A stretch of 54,413 nucleotides of DNA, from the NCBI RefSeq assembly GCF_014696615.1, contig NZ_JACJQJ010000056.1, positions 1 to 54,413 of the forward strand, given 5' to 3'. This document shows positions 53,943-54,413 of this stretch, one piece after another. Made by a program: the position numbers and the translations under genes. Below the pieces are notes generated by a model. It was given only the letters and a program-made list of their open reading frames with translations, was not told the DNA's origin and made no database searches. The DNA is from Nostoc linckia FACHB-104. GTDB taxonomy: Bacteria > Cyanobacteriota > Cyanobacteriia > Cyanobacteriales > Nostocaceae. The stretch's first letter is position 1; each line of letters starts with the position of its first letter.

Positions 53943-54392
53943 ATGAAATTAGGTTTTTATCCAGTACTAGGTAAGAGCGATTTTGTCAGAAGCAAGGGTA
54001 AAAAAATTCCGATTTGGCACTTGCTTGAATATCAGCCTGCGGGCTGGCTATACTCACTCGCTACAAAAGCAGAAATTGTTCCCGATAGTCTGATTATTCA
54101 TGACTGCGGATCGTTTAACTACCGTGACCAAGATATTCCTATTCTCAACGGTAAATATGTTGATGCCCACTGGTCTATTCATAGATATCGAGAACGTTCA
54201 AAAGTTGGCGATATTATTGTTTGTCCTGACCATTTACTTGTAGGAGAAAATATTAGAGAACGGCAAGAATATAACCTTCAACAAGCAAAAACATTTATCC
54301 AACTTGCTAAAACGAATGGCACTAAGAAAAGCTATAAGCTATATGGAGTAAAGGTCACAGCTTTAATGCCCACTACCGGAGTAATGGCATGA
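53943..54392 (+). CDS. Short protein resembling part of a tRNA/DNA-guanine transglycosylase
   Basis: The 149-aa protein contains IIHDCGSFNYRDQDIP near 50-66 and GDIIVCPDHLLVGENIRERQEYNLQQAKTFIQLA (about 93-127). The pattern 'D-x-G-x-F ... PDH(L)' matches the early part of the TGT/DpdA barrel, which swaps guanine for 7-deazaguanine in tRNA or DNA. Typical family members are more than twice this length, and the end (KLYGVKVTALMPTTGVMA) does not continue the barrel. It is therefore truncated, frameshifted, or a distant relative. Its ATG lies 22 bases before the 20-base window edge. Confidence 0.4.
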   Translation: MKLGFYPVLGKSDFVRSKGKKIPIWHLLEYQPAGWLYSLATKAEIVPDSLIIHDCGSFNYRDQDIPILNGKYVDAHWSIHRYRERSKVGDIIVCPDHLLVGENIRERQEYNLQQAKTFIQLAKTNGTKKSYKLYGVKVTALMPTTGVMA

Positions 54393-54413
54393 GTCAGGCG
54401 ATCGCTTAAGTCG

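Overview
The window looks like part of a cyanobacterial (probably filamentous, Nostocales-type) plasmid or plasmid-like accessory region. The evidence is low G+C, frequent HIP1 octamers (GCGATCGC), and a conjugation-type type IV secretion cluster beside several defence or conflict modules. There are no rRNA or tRNA genes, and I see no core metabolic gene.

Layout. (1) 1-3.7 kb: an IscB RNA-guided nuclease with its probable omega RNA upstream, a hypothetical protein, a GIY-YIG nuclease and a small overlapping ORF. (2) 3.8-7.6 kb: a HTH/ImmA-type regulator pair, divergent from a four-gene bacterial ubiquitin-like conjugation operon: tandem Ubl, cysteine-free E2-like protein, JAB-E1 fusion, DUF6527. 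(3) 8.0-21.0 kb: a same-strand block with an LCAT/lipase-like hydrolase, a transglutaminase-like+NACHT NTPase, two separate WD40 proteins (about 14 and 21 blades), and a 1399-aa transglutaminase-like+TPR+GreAB-C-like+PIN protein. I read it as one multi-subunit NTP-dependent conflict system in which the STAND NTPase and its WD40 sensors are separate polypeptides. (4) 21.2-28.6 kb: plasmid maintenance and small genes: two ribbon-helix-helix-like coiled-coil proteins, a tyrosine recombinase, an HNH nuclease, a Gp157-like protein, small membrane proteins and a macro-like/SLOG fusion. (5) 28.6-34.3 kb: a second conflict module, a Trypco1 (CU044_2847) protein divergent from a caspase-STAND-WD40 protein, followed by a PD-(D/E)XK-like nuclease. 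(6) 34.4-53.7 kb: an AAA+ ATPase, a DUF192 protein, and a type IV secretion set (VirB2-, VirB3-, VirB4-, VirB5-, VirB6-, VirB8-, VirB10-, VirB9-like, an exported repeat protein, VirD4-like) with further plasmid genes. (7) The right edge holds a short protein resembling part of a tRNA-guanine/DNA transglycosylase.

How it fits together. The secretion genes suggest a self-transferable or mobilisable replicon, although no relaxase is visible here. The rest is a cargo of anti-invader systems: RNA-guided nuclease, ubiquitin-like conjugation, NACHT/WD40/PIN and caspase/STAND. The most unusual parts are the split NACHT system with multiples-of-seven WD40 sensors and two proteins sharing one transglutaminase-like N-terminus, and the ubiquitin-like operon whose E2 has no cysteine and whose E1 has none where a thioester cysteine would be expected. 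All functional assignments come from reading motifs by eye; no database search was possible.
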